DNA from: Gardnerella kenyensis
GTDB taxonomy: Bacteria; Actinomycetota; Actinomycetes; Actinomycetales; Bifidobacteriaceae
Assembly: GCA_003585735.1 (NCBI GenBank)
Contig: NQOH01000002.1
Coordinates: forward strand, 120,240 to 136,149
Length of the DNA stretch: 15,910 nt
Reading direction: 5' to 3'
Shown: piece by piece, positions 1 to 6,860 of the stretch
Layout of the letters: each line of letters starts with the position of its first letter
How positions within the stretch are numbered: position 1 is the stretch's first letter
The notes under the pieces: generated by a model
The model's input: the letters and a program-made list of their open reading frames with translations, nothing else
Told to the model about the DNA's origin: nothing
The model's database searches: none
Program-made: the position numbers and the translations under genes

Positions 1-543
1 AGCTATTAAATAAATTCCAAGAATCAGCAAAATGTTGATAAATAATACGCTTAAAACAATCTGCGGAAAATTTGAGATTAAACTGTAGTTCCAACTTGGT
101 CGCGTATGTTTCCAAAAGCTGTTGTGCGGAAATCCAACTACTACAACTCCATCCTTATTTTTGCCAGTGTAAGTTGGATAACCATCAATGTAGCCAACGC
201 TCAAATTAGCTATATCAGACAAAGTATAGTCGTTTGGAATACCCGCAGGAACATTTTCTGTTTTCCACACGACTTTCAACGTATTATTATCAATCAGAAT
301 TGCCCATGCGCCAGAATTTGTCAATTTGGAAGACATATTTTTGGATAATGCATAATCCCCACTTGCGGATAATTGTAATGCTTCTCCCGTCTCTTTTGCT
401 ATGCTATAAGGAGACATCTCTTTATCGGGAGCGTAATTTCCTATAAGTACAATAAACGCAATAATGTTCATTAATACTATGAGCACAGAGCTTAGTAGAA
501 AAATACTTATAAAGCGTTGTATTAGTTTTGGTATGCTTTTCAT
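1..543 (-). CDS. Sensor histidine kinase, N-terminal part (cut by window edge)
   Basis: Reading the minus strand from an ATG at 543-541 gives an open frame of 181 codons that runs off the left edge. It begins MKSIPKLIQRF. A hydrophobic helix covers about residues 11-35, an extracytoplasmic domain about 36-160, and a second helix about 162-181. That is the sensor layout of a membrane histidine kinase; the catalytic HisKA and HATPase domains would lie outside the window. The sensor domain has the pattern (WAILID, VVWKTENVP, VVVVGFP) that I associate with kinases next to lantibiotic-type ABC exporters. The gene starts 6 nt after the stop of the response regulator, so the two are co-transcribed. 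Seen: frame, helices, spacing. Known: kinases beside such exporters sense antimicrobial peptides or bacitracin-like drugs. Inferred: the ligand here. Confidence 0.85.
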   Translation of the reverse strand, partial: MKSIPKLIQRFISIFLLSSVLIVLMNIIAFIVLIGNYAPDKEMSPYSIAKETGEALQLSASGDYALSKNMSSKLTNSGAWAILIDNNTLKVVWKTENVPAGIPNDYTLSDIANLSVGYIDGYPTYTGKNKDGVVVVGFPHNSFWKHTRPSWNYSLISNFPQIVLSVLFINILLILGIYLIA

Positions 544-549
544 TCTGCT

Positions 550-1251
550 TTACTCCACAATCAGCTTATATCCTAAACCTTTAACTGTTATTAAAGAAAC
601 AGGCTGAGATGGATTGAGTTCTATTTTTTCTCTGATACGACGTATATGTGCCATTAAAGAATTTTCATATCCAAAAGGATTAGCTCCCCATGCAGCTTCA
701 CATAACGCGTCAATTGTTACAATGCATCCAGCATTTCTATAAAGTGCAGAAAGTAAATCATATTCTTTGGCTGTGAGTGGAATATGTTCGTTATTTTTTA
801 TTACTTGGGCAGAAGAAAAATCAATCTGACTATTTTTCAGTTTAACAATGGGATTTTCGCTCTTGTAGCTTCGTCTTAAAATTGCCATAATGCGAAACGT
901 TAGCTCTTTTGGAAGAAACGGTTTTACAATATAATCGTCTGCTCCTAAGTCAAATCCCTTAAACTTATCTTCATCTTCACCGCAAGCAGTAAGGAATAAA
1001 ATAGGACAATCACTATATTGTTTTATCTGCTTCATTAACTCAAACCCATTACCGTCTGGGAGCATAACATCAAGGATTGCTAATTCTGGACGTAATTTTT
1101 GTGTTGCTTCTACTGCATCTTTTATACTTTTTGCAGTCGTTATATTATAAAAACCGTATTCGTTTAATATGGATACAACCATATCTAGAAGTTCCTGCTC
1201 ATCATCAACAAGTAGCAGATGCTTGTTCAATAAATAATCATTCCGATTCAT
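550..1251 (-). CDS. OmpR/PhoB-family response regulator
   Basis: The product is a 233-residue cytoplasmic transcription regulator. The receiver domain (about 10-125) has the acidic pair D16-D17, the phospho-acceptor D61 in ILDVMLPDGNG, T88 and K110 in IVKPF. A winged helix-turn-helix covers about 140-230 and ends in the typical VKGLGYKL. I chose the ATG at 1251 because an AGGGGG ribosome site lies a few bases upstream; a longer frame to 1398 would add 49 residues unlike any receiver domain. It forms an operon with the histidine kinase that follows. It diverges from the ABC exporter, whose promoter it most likely controls through the direct repeat at 1312-1331. The genetic arrangement matches NisRK, SpaRK and CprRK-type pairs. 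The target and inducing drug are inferred. Confidence 0.93.
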   Translation of the reverse strand: MNRNDYLLNKHLLLVDDEQELLDMVVSILNEYGFYNITTAKSIKDAVEATQKLRPELAILDVMLPDGNGFELMKQIKQYSDCPILFLTACGEDEDKFKGFDLGADDYIVKPFLPKELTFRIMAILRRSYKSENPIVKLKNSQIDFSSAQVIKNNEHIPLTAKEYDLLSALYRNAGCIVTIDALCEAAWGANPFGYENSLMAHIRRIREKIELNPSQPVSLITVKGLGYKLIVE

Positions 1252-1311
1252 GGAGAACCCCCTAACATATATTATGCCATGTGAATATTCATTTTTTGAC
1301 CTCGCATAAAA

Positions 1312-1331
1312 ATGTAAGGTAGATGTAAGGT
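1312..1331. promoter_or_regulatory. Direct repeat ATGTAAGGT x2, likely response-regulator box
   Basis: ATGTAAGGT occurs at 1312-1320 and again at 1323-1331, an 11-bp period, so both copies face the same side of the helix. This is the usual geometry for a dimer of an OmpR-family regulator bound head to tail. The site lies in the 139-bp space between the divergent regulator and exporter genes, about 60 bp upstream of the exporter start. A weak promoter TTGTAG (1342-1347), 17 bp, CATAAA (1365-1370) follows directly. The repeat is seen; the binding is inferred. Confidence 0.5.
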
Positions 1332-1390
1332 GAAGAGAATGTTGTAGAAAGGTTGACGCAATATCATAAATCCTGAAAGGAGATATTGCC

Positions 1391-2155
1391 ATGAACAATA
1401 TTGTTACAACAGAACATTTAACAAAAAAATATAAATCATTTATTGCTGTTAATGATGTTTCACTTCATATTCGCAAAGGTAGCATTTACGGCTTTCTTGG
1501 GCCAAATGGAGCTGGAAAATCTACAACAATGAAAATGCTCCTAGGTCTTACGGCTCCAACAAAAGGTGTATTTACGATCGACGGAAAGCAGTTTCCTGCT
1601 GATCGCATGCCTATTTTGAAAGAAATAGGCTCATTTATTGAATCACCATCTTTCTATGCAAATCTAACAGGTAGAGAAAATCTTGACATTATACGTCGCA
1701 TTTTAGAACTACCTAAGAGTGCAGTTGATGACGCATTAGAATTAGTAGGTCTTTCTGAGTTTGCAGACCGTCTTGCAAAAAAATATTCGCTTGGCATGAA
1801 GCAAAGGCTTGGTCTTGCTGGAGCATTGCTTGGTAGACCACCTATTTTGATTTTAGACGAGCCAACAAATGGACTCGATCCATCTGGCATACACGAAATC
1901 CGAAATCTGATTAAGTCACTGCCAGATCTTTACGATTGCACGATTCTTATTTCTTCTCATATGCTATCCGAAATTGAGCTTATTGCAGATGATATTGGAA
2001 TACTTAATCACGGACACTTGTTATTTGAAGGTAGTTTAGATGAACTACGACAGCATGCATTACAATCTGGTTTTGCTTCCGACAATTTGGAAGATATGTT
2101 CCTATCCATGATTGATGAAGACAATAAGATCAGGAAGCAGAGTGCAAGACTATGA
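1391..2155 (+). CDS. ABC transporter ATPase, lantibiotic-immunity (LanF/BcrA) type
   Basis: The 254-residue protein is the ATP-hydrolysing subunit of a drug or peptide exporter, acting at the cytoplasmic face of the membrane. Walker A is GPNGAGKST at 37-45. The signature is the variant YSLGMKQRL (132-140) in place of LSGGQ, typical of the LanF/BcrA/SpaF branch. Walker B is ILILDEP (152-158) and the switch histidine is H190. The sequence IESPSFYANLTGRENL (83-98) is a hallmark of this branch. The ATG at 1391 has an AAGGAG ribosome site (1377-1382). The stop overlaps the start of the next gene by 4 nt (ATGA), giving translational coupling with two permeases. Known: LanFEG complexes remove lantibiotics from the membrane; BcrABC-like ones protect from bacitracin. 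Which substrate is handled here cannot be told. Confidence 0.93.
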   Translation: MNNIVTTEHLTKKYKSFIAVNDVSLHIRKGSIYGFLGPNGAGKSTTMKMLLGLTAPTKGVFTIDGKQFPADRMPILKEIGSFIESPSFYANLTGRENLDIIRRILELPKSAVDDALELVGLSEFADRLAKKYSLGMKQRLGLAGALLGRPPILILDEPTNGLDPSGIHEIRNLIKSLPDLYDCTILISSHMLSEIELIADDIGILNHGHLLFEGSLDELRQHALQSGFASDNLEDMFLSMIDEDNKIRKQSARL

Positions 2156-2877
2156 AAACGCTTGTAATTGAACTAAAAAAATGCAAGAGAACTGGCTTTA
2201 TAGCTCTTATGATTGCTATTGGCGTTATGGGAGCAGCGTACGCTTTTGTGAATTTTATTGTACGAAAAAATACATTATTAAACCTGCCTTTAGCTCCTAT
2301 GGATATTCTTCTCACACAGCTTTACGGCATGATTATGGTGTTAAACATGTTCGGCATAATAGTCGCAGCATGCATTATCTACAACATGGAATTTAAGGGA
2401 AATGCAGTAAAAAAGATGCATATGCTGCCTATGAGCGTTCCTGCTATGTACCTATGCAAATTTATGCTGCTGACTGTTCTATTGCTAATCGCTATTTGCA
2501 TACAAAATTTAGCACTTGCAAAAATCGGTGTAACAGATTTGCCACAAGGTACGTTTAATGTAAGTACTCTTATATCTTTTGCTGCATATTCATTTATTAC
2601 GTCAATGCCTGTATTGTCCTTTATGATTTTTGTATCATCACGATTTGAAAACATGTGGGTGACGCTTGGAATTGGTGTAGCAGGATTTTTAAGCGGCATG
2701 GCATTGGCTTCTTCAGACGTTGTGCTTTTTATGGCATCACCTTTTATAGTTATGCTAAAACCAGCAGTTGCCATGAGCGCGCAACCTAATACTACGGTCG
2801 TAATCGTATCCATAGTTGAAACACTTCTGTTTTTATGTTCTGGATTGTGGGCGGCTAAGAACCTGCACTATGAATAA
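2152..2877 (+). CDS. ABC-2 type permease, LanE/MutE-like
   Basis: This 241-residue integral membrane protein has about six hydrophobic helices (near 17-37, 57-78, 99-121, 138-160, 170-191, 214-236). It opens with a basic stretch, MKTLVIELKKCKRTG, of the type found before the first helix in LanE and LanG subunits. The ATG overlaps the stop of the ATPase gene, and the gene in turn overlaps or abuts the second permease. With the ATPase and the next gene it should form a two-permease exporter that protects the cell from membrane-acting peptides. I saw no ATPase or protease motif and no signal peptide. Family membership rests on helix layout, size and context, so the LanE label is fairly safe but the substrate is not. 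Confidence 0.85.
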   Translation: MKTLVIELKKCKRTGFIALMIAIGVMGAAYAFVNFIVRKNTLLNLPLAPMDILLTQLYGMIMVLNMFGIIVAACIIYNMEFKGNAVKKMHMLPMSVPAMYLCKFMLLTVLLLIAICIQNLALAKIGVTDLPQGTFNVSTLISFAAYSFITSMPVLSFMIFVSSRFENMWVTLGIGVAGFLSGMALASSDVVLFMASPFIVMLKPAVAMSAQPNTTVVIVSIVETLLFLCSGLWAAKNLHYE

Positions 2878-2890
2878 GGAGATTATGAAA

Positions 2891-3655
2891 ATGAGATTTT
2901 TTGAACTTTTTAGAATAGAATTTAAGAAAGTAAAGCGTAGTAAAATTATTCCTTTGATTTTTATTGCGCCATTACTTGTGGTTGGATCTGGTGTAGCAAG
3001 CCTTCATAGCTACTTCACTCCAGAATATACAAACGCATGGGCTGCTATGTTTATTCAAAGCGCATTAGTCTACTCATATTATCTGCTTCCGCTTAGTATG
3101 ATTGTTATCTGCGTGATGATTGCAGGACGAGAAACAAGCAATAACGGAATACTAAAAATGCTGGCACTGCCTGTTAGCAGATACGCGATTTCTGCTGCAA
3201 AATTTTGCGTACTGCTATTTTATTTGCTTATGGAAATGGTCGTATTTTTTGCCGTATTCGTTATAGCAGGATTGTTTGCAACCAGTAGCACGGGAGTTAC
3301 AGAAACGCTACCAATTATGTATCTACTAAAATGTTGTTTAGATCTGTTTTTGACTATGATTCCAAGCGTAATAGTCATGTGGGCGATTACTGTGCTTTTT
3401 GAAAAGTCAATGTTATCCGTTGGATTAAATATACTTCTTGTAATTCCTGGCGTATTAATAGCAAATACTCCACTTTGGATAGTTTATCCTTATTGTTACA
3501 GCGGATATATGGTCTCCCGCTCTCTACATGCAGTTACATCAACAGGATTAGGAAACGGATTTAATCTTATACCATTTTTGCCATGTGCAATTGCAATATC
3601 TGTGTTTGTATTTTTGATTGCAATAACACAATTTGGTAAAAAAGAGATGAGATAA
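2891..3655 (+). CDS. ABC-2 type permease, LanG/MutG-like
   Basis: The 254-residue product is the second permease of the exporter. It begins MRFFELFRIEFKKVKRSKI, a basic amphipathic start shared by LanG-type subunits, followed by about six helices (near 20-42, 55-78, 100-125, 140-170, 175-195, 228-250). Three in-frame ATGs compete: 2870 (overlapping the previous gene), 2885 and 2891. The AGGAG at 2877-2881 is only 3 nt from 2885 but 9 nt from 2891, so I prefer 2891; 2885 would add two residues. The gene is the last of the exporter operon. No clear rightward terminator follows; an inverted repeat 140 bp on faces the other strand. Confidence 0.85.
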   Translation: MRFFELFRIEFKKVKRSKIIPLIFIAPLLVVGSGVASLHSYFTPEYTNAWAAMFIQSALVYSYYLLPLSMIVICVMIAGRETSNNGILKMLALPVSRYAISAAKFCVLLFYLLMEMVVFFAVFVIAGLFATSSTGVTETLPIMYLLKCCLDLFLTMIPSVIVMWAITVLFEKSMLSVGLNILLVIPGVLIANTPLWIVYPYCYSGYMVSRSLHAVTSTGLGNGFNLIPFLPCAIAISVFVFLIAITQFGKKEMR

Positions 3656-3721
3656 CAAATGAAACGAAATAACAAATGCAGATGTGACTTGCAAAATCGC
3701 ATATAAGATTATAGCTATACA

Positions 3722-3757
3722 CAAAACGCATAAAACGTTCAAAACGCTCAAAACGCA
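3722..3757. repeat. Four 9-bp tandem repeats, consensus CAAAACGCA
   Basis: The units are CAAAACGCA (3722-3730), TAAAACGTT (3731-3739), CAAAACGCT (3740-3748) and CAAAACGCA (3749-3757). They lie in non-coding DNA after the exporter operon. I see no gene reading through them with a ribosome site. They could be a slippage product or a protein-binding array; nothing in the sequence decides. Confidence 0.7.
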
Positions 3758-3786
3758 GTATGGAAACAAATAGAACAAAAACAAAC

Positions 3787-3836
3787 AAAAAAGCTTTCGG
3801 TTTTGAATGCCACTAGTAGCAAACAAAACCGAAAGC
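3787..3836 (-). terminator. Inverted repeat with U-tract for leftward transcription
   Basis: GCTTTCGGTTTTG (3793-3805) and CAAAACCGAAAGC (3824-3836) are perfect 13-bp arms around an 18-base loop. On the minus strand the hairpin is followed by TTTTTT and further T-rich sequence, the form of an intrinsic terminator. On the plus strand no T-run follows, so it does not look like the end of the exporter operon. No leftward gene is visible to its right. It may be a left-over of a lost gene, or a border of the rearrangement that left the HsdR scrap. Confidence 0.45.
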
Positions 3837-4138
3837 AATACACTCAACACTCAAAACCCCCATACGCACAGCAAACTCCAACACAAATCAGAGATAAAAA
3901 TGTTCTTGCTTCTATTAGGGTGGCGGTTGACTCTAGCCCGCAGTTGCGTAGTAAAAAGAAGCTTATTGAAGGGTTTATTGCGCAGCTTAACGAAAAAGAG
4001 TTGGAGAAGCTGGCGGATTATAGCAATGGCGCTGCGGCTAAGGCGCGCACTGAGAAGAAAAGTCGCATTGTGGAAAGTATGAGAAACATGTTTAATGAGT
4101 TTGTTGGGCTTATCAGTTTCAACCAAAACGAAAGATAA
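3803..4138 (+). pseudogene. Probable remnant of a type I restriction HsdR subunit (C-terminal piece)
   Basis: The open frame has 111 codons but its only possible start at the left end is a TTG inside a hairpin arm, with no ribosome site, and there is no in-frame ATG before the last quarter. From about 3893 the translation reads DKNVLASIRVAVDSSPQLRS and continues KKKLIEGFIAQLN. From memory this matches the conserved tail of HsdR proteins (ASI-(D/E)-SSP-x-LRSKK-x-LIE-x-F). The following 50 residues, rich in Lys and Ala and ending FVGLISFNQNER, do not look like the rest of that tail. No helicase or nuclease domain, HsdM or HsdS lies nearby. I read it as the broken 3' end of a lost restriction gene. 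It could instead be a small unknown protein with an unusual start. Confidence 0.5.
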
Positions 4139-4321
4139 TTCTCGTTATCAATATCATTTTTGCAATATTTGCGTGTTTTTTGCTCCGAACTATATCAATC
4201 TACATGATATGTCGATATCATGTACCTGTGGGGCCTTTGATGGCAAGTTTTAGTTGGGTGCGCTCAATCGGGGTAGAGCGCGTTGAGAAGCAGGAAGTGT
4301 AAGAAGACACGAGGAGATGTT
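4139..4321 (+). promoter_or_regulatory. Leader and promoter region of the iron operon
   Basis: This 183-bp stretch has no gene. A possible promoter is TTGCTC (4180-4185), 17 bp, CATGAT (4203-4208). Its -10 lies inside the left arm of the dyad at 4201-4224. The hexamer ATATCA recurs at 4151, 4192 and 4215. Downstream, GCGCTC (4260-4265) and GAGCGC (4276-4281) can pair in the leader RNA around a 10-base loop, and CTCAA (4263) can pair instead with TTGAG (4283), so two alternative folds are possible. A strong GAGGAG site (4311-4316) precedes the first gene. The repeats and arms are seen; promoter activity is inferred. Confidence 0.35.
4201..4224. promoter_or_regulatory. Perfect 10-4-10 dyad, likely operator of the iron operon
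   Basis: The arms TACATGATAT (4201-4210) and ATATCATGTA (4215-4224) flank GTCG. The dyad sits about 100 bp upstream of the first gene and covers a possible -10 box, which is where a repressor would act. It does not resemble the DtxR/IdeR box (TTAGGTTAG-type) or a canonical Fur box. No T-run follows, so it is not a terminator. The regulator is unknown. Confidence 0.5.
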
Positions 4322-6064
4322 ATGCGCGCGTGTAAAAGTGTGCGCCGAGTTGTTTCCGGTGCTACCGCGCTCATGCTGGCTGTATGCATGGTTATGTGCA
4401 TGTCTATGTGCACGTTTGCGAGTTTTGTTATAAGCTCGTTTGCTGTGACTATGCCAGCTTTTGCAACAGACGCAGATCGTTCGTACGCTAGTTGGTCGGA
4501 TGTTTCTAAGGCGATTGATAGCCAATTGAATCAGGGCCAAAGTGAATATAAAAGCGGCAATAATTCGGGAGCTGCCACACGATTCCAGGCAGCTTACAAT
4601 TCCGTTTATGTTGCTTCGAATATGATTACTGTTGTTCGAGATACTTTTGGTCAGAATAAAGTTCAATCGCAAAGTGATCAATTCCAGCAGCTGCAAACGC
4701 TTGTGTACCAGCAAAATCAGGGAGATCAAATAGCAGCTGTGTCGAAAGCTCTTTCGGCAGACGTTTCGCAAACTGCAGCTCAGCTCGACTCAAACTCAAA
4801 AATAGATAAGCCGAATATTTACGCTCAAAAACTTCGTGCGCAAATCAAAGCAGAACGCAAAAAGCTCGACGCTGCAAAAAAGAAAAATCTTGGGCGCAAT
4901 GGCCGTACGTGGAGCCAAGTTGCGCGAGAAATGAACGTTATTCTCGACAAATCCGTTGCAACCTACAAATCCGCAAAAGGAAACAAGTCTAAAGTCGCAA
5001 CAGCAGTCGATTTAATTAACGAAGCCTACTACCAGTATTACGAAAAGCTTGGCTTTGAAAAGAACGTAATGAACGCAATAAGCGGTAGTCGCGTTTCAAC
5101 AGTCGAATATCAGTTCAAAGAGTGCCGACAAACAATGAACAACGGCCAAACTGTTGAGCAAGCTAAAAAGTTCGTAACGGATCTTAAAGCAATGCTTATT
5201 GAAGACTCGGCGAAATTAGACAAAGGCGCATCTTCAAACGCGAATCCGTTTATGCAGTTTATAACAAGCTCCTTCGGGCAGGCCTTTGTGATTTTGCTTC
5301 GCGAAGGCTTGGAAGCTCTGCTTGTTGTTGCAGCAATTATTGCGTACCTGATTAAATCCGGCCACAAGAACATGGTTAAGTACATTTACTTAGGACTTGC
5401 TGCCGGTATTGTGGCTTCGTTGATTGTTGCAGCTCTGTTTGGCTTACTTTTCAACGGTTCCGGACCTCAGCAAGAGATTACAGAAGGCGTGGTTGCACTG
5501 TTTGCAATGCTTATGCTTCTTTACACAAGCAACTGGATGATTTCGCGTTCTTCCGTACAAGCGTGGAATAAGTATATTAGTGATCAAACTACTGCTGCAG
5601 TGTCTAAAGGCAGCCTGATTTCACTCGCTCTGCTTAGCTTCCTTGCGGTGTTTAGAGAAGGTGCAGAAACTGTAATCTTCTATCAGGCTATTTTTGCTGT
5701 TTCAAGCGGAGCTGACTCCCTGATTTGGGGCGGTTTCGTTGCTGCGGCTGCAGTTTTGGTAGTTATATTCTTGCTTATTCGCTTTGCTTCTGTTCGCATA
5801 CCAATTCGCCCATTCTTTACTGGCACAAGTGCTCTTATGTCTGTGCTTGTGGTGATTTTTGCCGGCGGCGGCGTGCACGCTCTTATTGAGGGTGATGCGC
5901 TCGCAGGTATGTATATTCAAGGCTTGCCAACTAACGATTGGCTTGGGTTCTATCCGTACGTGGAAACGATTGTGGCTCAAATTTTGGCTGCAATCGTGGT
6001 AATTTCGCTACTTTGCGTTTCTATTGCGCGAAGTCGTGGAAAGCGCGCGATAGAAAATAAATAA
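4322..6064 (+). CDS. FTR1-family iron permease with periplasmic N-terminal domain (FetM/Cj1658 type)
   Basis: The 580-residue protein imports iron across the cytoplasmic membrane. A long signal sequence ends near AFA-TDAD (residue 48). A mostly helical, Gln/Lys-rich extracytoplasmic domain follows (about 50-310) with the conserved AYYQYYEKLGFE near 235. The membrane part (about 318-570) has about seven helices and the two iron-binding motifs of the family, REGLE (327-331) and REGAE (445-449). I took the ATG at 4322, 5 nt after GAGGAG; the frame could open earlier at a TTG (4283) but without a ribosome site. It heads a seven-gene operon whose order matches the Campylobacter P19 locus. Known: such FTR1 proteins work with P19-type periplasmic proteins. 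Odd: the signal helix is full of Met and Cys (see findings). Confidence 0.95.
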   Translation: MRACKSVRRVVSGATALMLAVCMVMCMSMCTFASFVISSFAVTMPAFATDADRSYASWSDVSKAIDSQLNQGQSEYKSGNNSGAATRFQAAYNSVYVASNMITVVRDTFGQNKVQSQSDQFQQLQTLVYQQNQGDQIAAVSKALSADVSQTAAQLDSNSKIDKPNIYAQKLRAQIKAERKKLDAAKKKNLGRNGRTWSQVAREMNVILDKSVATYKSAKGNKSKVATAVDLINEAYYQYYEKLGFEKNVMNAISGSRVSTVEYQFKECRQTMNNGQTVEQAKKFVTDLKAMLIEDSAKLDKGASSNANPFMQFITSSFGQAFVILLREGLEALLVVAAIIAYLIKSGHKNMVKYIYLGLAAGIVASLIVAALFGLLFNGSGPQQEITEGVVALFAMLMLLYTSNWMISRSSVQAWNKYISDQTTAAVSKGSLISLALLSFLAVFREGAETVIFYQAIFAVSSGADSLIWGGFVAAAAVLVVIFLLIRFASVRIPIRPFFTGTSALMSVLVVIFAGGGVHALIEGDALAGMYIQGLPTNDWLGFYPYVETIVAQILAAIVVISLLCVSIARSRGKRAIENK

Positions 6065-6214
6065 GCAAAATAATAAATAAATAACAAATAAATAAACAAC
6101 AAATAGATAGCTAAAAATAAATGTAAAAATAACTAAATAGCTAACTAACTAATTTAATAATTTAATAATTAAATAATAAAAATAACTAATCAATCAAAAG
6201 AAAAAAGGTTAGAT
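6065..6214 (+). repeat. G-poor AATA/AACT repeat spacer in the iron operon
   Basis: The 150 bases between the permease and P19 genes are almost only A and T with short AATA, AACAAATA and AACTAACT repeats, and very few G. No gene, hairpin or T-run is visible. The only clear signal is the AAAAAAGG ribosome site before 6215. RNA from this tract would be nearly unstructured, which could help ribosomes load on the next gene. That role is a guess. Confidence 0.6.
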
Positions 6215-6859
6215 ATGAAGAATAATAAGATGATGGCACTTGCTGCTTTGGCTCTCGCAGGTATTCTTGCGCTTGCCGGCTGCGGTTCTAACGGAAATGC
6301 TGCAAAGTCTGCTTCTAAGTCACAAGCAACAGAGCAGAAGGCCGATGACAAGGGCGACGACAAAGGCGGCGATAAGGGCTTTGAAGAGGTGCCAGTTGGC
6401 CCTCACCAGGATCAAAACATTGGACCTCTTACTATTGGTGCCGTATACTTCCAGCCAGTTGATATGCTCCCAGCCGGTATGGGTTTGAAGGCAAGCGAAG
6501 CAAGCTTCCACCTTGAAGCCGATATTCACGCAAACAAGGAAGGCGCCAAGCTTGGCTACGGTAAAGGCGAGTTCATTCCAGATTTGACTGTGAACTATGA
6601 GATTGTTGACAAGGCAAGTGGCGAATCCGTTGGCAAGGGCACTTTCATGCAGATGAACGCTTCCGATGGTCCTCACTACGGTGCAAACGTTAAGCTCGAC
6701 AAGGCTGGCAACTACAAGCTCGTACTTTCGATCGAATCCCCAGAAAAGAAGGGTTGGATGCTTCACGTCGATCCTGCTACCGGCGTAACTGGCCGCTTCT
6801 GGACTGAGCCAATCAAGGCAACCTTCGACGACTGGAAGTACACTCCTCGCCAGTGGTAG
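6215..6859 (+). CDS. P19/Tp34-family iron-binding lipoprotein
   Basis: The 214-residue precursor has a lipoprotein signal ending LALAGC, with lipid attachment at C23. An acidic linker with repeated DDKG/GDKG (45-55) comes next, then a P19/Tp34 domain (about 56-214; Pfam iron_transport, PF10634). Likely metal ligands are seen in DM (83-84), in HLEADIHA (H99, E101, D103, H105) and in SDGPHYGANV (H154), the patches that bind Cu and probably Fe in Campylobacter P19 and Treponema Tp34. It would sit on the outer face of the membrane and hand iron to the FTR1 permease encoded just before it. Codon choice differs from its neighbours: AAG is preferred over AAA and GGC is common, as in highly expressed genes. 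The function is secure at family level. Confidence 0.95.
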   Translation: MKNNKMMALAALALAGILALAGCGSNGNAAKSASKSQATEQKADDKGDDKGGDKGFEEVPVGPHQDQNIGPLTIGAVYFQPVDMLPAGMGLKASEASFHLEADIHANKEGAKLGYGKGEFIPDLTVNYEIVDKASGESVGKGTFMQMNASDGPHYGANVKLDKAGNYKLVLSIESPEKKGWMLHVDPATGVTGRFWTEPIKATFDDWKYTPRQW

Positions 6860-6860
6860 T

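Noticed and set aside
106..446. Rightward open frames opposite the histidine kinase
   Set aside because: They lie on the opposite strand of a clear kinase sensor domain and have no ribosome sites.
550..1398. Longer 282-residue form of the response regulator
   Set aside because: The extra 49 residues do not fit a receiver domain, cover the regulatory repeat, and the ATG at 1251 has a good ribosome site.
2379..2813. 144-codon leftward open frame
   Set aside because: It is antisense to a permease gene that is coupled to its neighbours; composition is that of a shadow frame.
3548..3850. Leftward frames with RFERFERF-like repeats
   Set aside because: The repeats are only the translation of the 9-bp DNA repeats; the frames cross the hairpin and the exporter gene end and lack ribosome sites.
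5702..5980. Leftward His-rich open frame in the FTR1 gene
   Set aside because: The His richness comes from the reverse complement of the permease codons; no start signal.
6065..6214. Possible CRISPR-like or satellite array
   Set aside because: The repeats are only 4-8 bases long with no regular spacers.
6320..6766. 148-codon leftward open frame inside the P19 gene
   Set aside because: It is a shadow of a gene with strong codon bias and clear family motifs.
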